The position numbers were made by a program, and so were the translations under genes. Positions 5,000-5,801 of a stretch of DNA of 5,801 nucleotides are shown piece by piece. Source of the stretch: an uncultured Oscillospiraceae bacterium (lineage in GTDB: Bacteria; Bacillota; Clostridia; Oscillospirales; Ruminococcaceae); the NCBI GenBank assembly GCA_900552845.1, contig USBC01000117.1:1-5801 (forward strand), given 5' to 3'. The notes below the pieces were generated by a model, which was not told the DNA's origin, ran no database searches, and saw only the letters and a program-made list of their open reading frames with translations. Positions within the stretch are counted from its first letter, which is position 1. Each line of letters starts with the position of its first letter.

Positions 5000-5801
5000 A
5001 TGAAGAAGTATGTCATCGCACTTGATCAGGGAACGACCAGCTCTCGCGCTATTTTGTTTGACCGCAAGCAGAATATCATCGCCATCGGGCAAAAGGAGTT
5101 CCCTCAGCATTACCCCAAAGCCGGCTATGTGGAGCATGACCCCATGGAGATCTATTCCTCCCAGTACGGCGTAATGGTAGAGGTGCTTGCCAAGAGCAAT
5201 GTTCTGCCGGAGGAGATTGCCGCCATCGGCATCACCAACCAGCGGGAGACCACCATTGTGTGGGATAAAGAAACGGGACGTCCCATCTACAACGCCATTG
5301 TATGGCAATGCCGCCGTACCGCACCGCAGTGCGAGGAGCTGAAGCGTCAAGGCTTGGAGCAGTATATTCGCGAACATACCGGTCTTTTGATCGACGCCTA
5401 TTTCTCCGGCACCAAGATCAAATGGATTTTAGATCATGTGCCGGACGCCCGCAAGATGGCAAATGAGGGCAGACTGCTGTTCGGCACTGTGGATACCTGG
5501 CTGATCTGGAAGCTGACCGGCGGACGAGTGCATGTGACCGACTACACCAACGCCAGCCGCACCATGCTGTATGATATCCGCCATATGTGCTGGGATAAAA
5601 AAATCTGTGAGGCGCTGGATATTCCCATGTGTATGCTGCCGGAGGTCAAGCCCTCCAGTGCCATATACGGAACCATGAACTACGCCGGAGAGGAAATTCC
5701 CATTGCCGGCTGCGCCGGCGACCAGCAGGCGGCGCATATCGGCCAGACCTGCATTGCTCCCGGCGAAGCGAAAAAAACAAATCGCACCCGCTCCATCCAA
5801 T
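5000..5801 (+). CDS. glpK: Glycerol kinase GlpK, N-terminal half (cut by the window edge)
   Basis: The first 267 codons of about 500 are present. GlpK phosphorylates glycerol with ATP to sn-glycerol 3-phosphate in the cytoplasm, committing glycerol to glycolysis or lipid synthesis. DQGTTSSRAI (9-18) is the FGGY-family phosphate-binding loop. ITNQRET (78-84), VWQCRRT (101-107), DAYFSGTK (132-139) and AGDQQAA (239-245) are glycerol kinase signatures. The glycerol contacts known from E. coli correspond to Arg82, Glu83, Trp102, Tyr134 and Asp241, all present. The histidine that HPr phosphorylates in Enterococcus and Bacillus GlpK (in a YHF-type motif) is Asn227 here, so PTS activation at that site is not expected. 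The last nine codons (259-267) depart from the family: the invariant NTYGTGCF reads KTNRTRSI, still in frame. This is probably sequence error at a contig end. The gene is divergent from deoB, with its own strong promoter and ribosome site. Confidence 0.96.
   Translation, partial: MKKYVIALDQGTTSSRAILFDRKQNIIAIGQKEFPQHYPKAGYVEHDPMEIYSSQYGVMVEVLAKSNVLPEEIAAIGITNQRETTIVWDKETGRPIYNAIVWQCRRTAPQCEELKRQGLEQYIREHTGLLIDAYFSGTKIKWILDHVPDARKMANEGRLLFGTVDTWLIWKLTGGRVHVTDYTNASRTMLYDIRHMCWDKKICEALDIPMCMLPEVKPSSAIYGTMNYAGEEIPIAGCAGDQQAAHIGQTCIAPGEAKKTNRTRSIQ
5774..5801 (+). other. Suspected low-quality or corrupted end of the sequence
   Basis: Up to codon 258 of glpK the match to the family is excellent (…GEAK). 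The final 28 bases then give single-base differences in almost every codon relative to the expected NTYGTGCF, without a frameshift: for example CGC in place of Gly GGC twice, TCC for Cys TGC and ATC for Phe TTC. The abrupt change at the physical end suggests sequencing or assembly error. The expected codons are inferred from family conservation, not observed. Confidence 0.6.

Noticed and set aside
4985..5800. Minus-strand open frames of 130 and 123 codons opposite glpK
   Set aside because: Both are in mirror register with glpK, which has a strong promoter, a perfect ribosome site and all family motifs.

Overview
The window reads as ordinary chromosomal DNA of a low-to-mid-GC Gram-positive anaerobe, most likely a Clostridia (Bacillota) of the Oscillospirales/Ruminococcaceae kind. 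This placement is an inference from the style of the proteins: a short Gram-positive-type signal peptidase I with one N-terminal membrane anchor, a clostridial-looking MurJ, a Bacillus-like phosphopentomutase, and strong AGGAGG-type ribosome binding sites. Both ends cut through genes and the last bases look damaged, so the window may be a complete short contig.

Layout. Five genes run leftward (minus strand). In transcription order they are deoB (phosphopentomutase, 3583-4755), lepB (signal peptidase I, 2953-3564), murJ (lipid II flippase, 1380-2912), mnmA (tRNA 2-thiouridylase, 281-1342) and the N-terminal part of a GtrA-like small membrane protein (1-184, continuing beyond the left edge). 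The first four are separated by only 18, 40 and 37 bp and no terminator is visible between them, so they probably form one transcription unit. The GtrA-like gene follows a 97-bp gap that holds an inverted repeat over the mnmA stop and a good extended -10 promoter, so it can probably be transcribed separately. glpK (glycerol kinase, 5000 to the right edge) is divergent.

The 244-bp divergent region between deoB and glpK is the only sizeable non-coding stretch and holds most of the regulatory signal. It contains a near-consensus promoter for glpK, an extended -10 promoter for deoB, an 8-bp inverted repeat flanking the deoB promoter, and a cluster of ATGCT half-sites upstream of glpK. In the deoB leader, a strong hairpin abuts the Shine-Dalgarno sequence and overlaps an alternative hairpin that would mask it.

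Functionally the window mixes pentose-phosphate/nucleoside salvage (DeoB), protein export (LepB), cell-wall precursor flipping (MurJ), tRNA wobble modification (MnmA) and glycerol use (GlpK). I see no mobile element, CRISPR array, RNA gene or novel multi-gene system. The points worth a second look are the possible translational switch in the deoB leader, the candidate operators, and the apparent corruption of glpK over its last 28 bases, exactly at its invariant nucleotide-binding motif.
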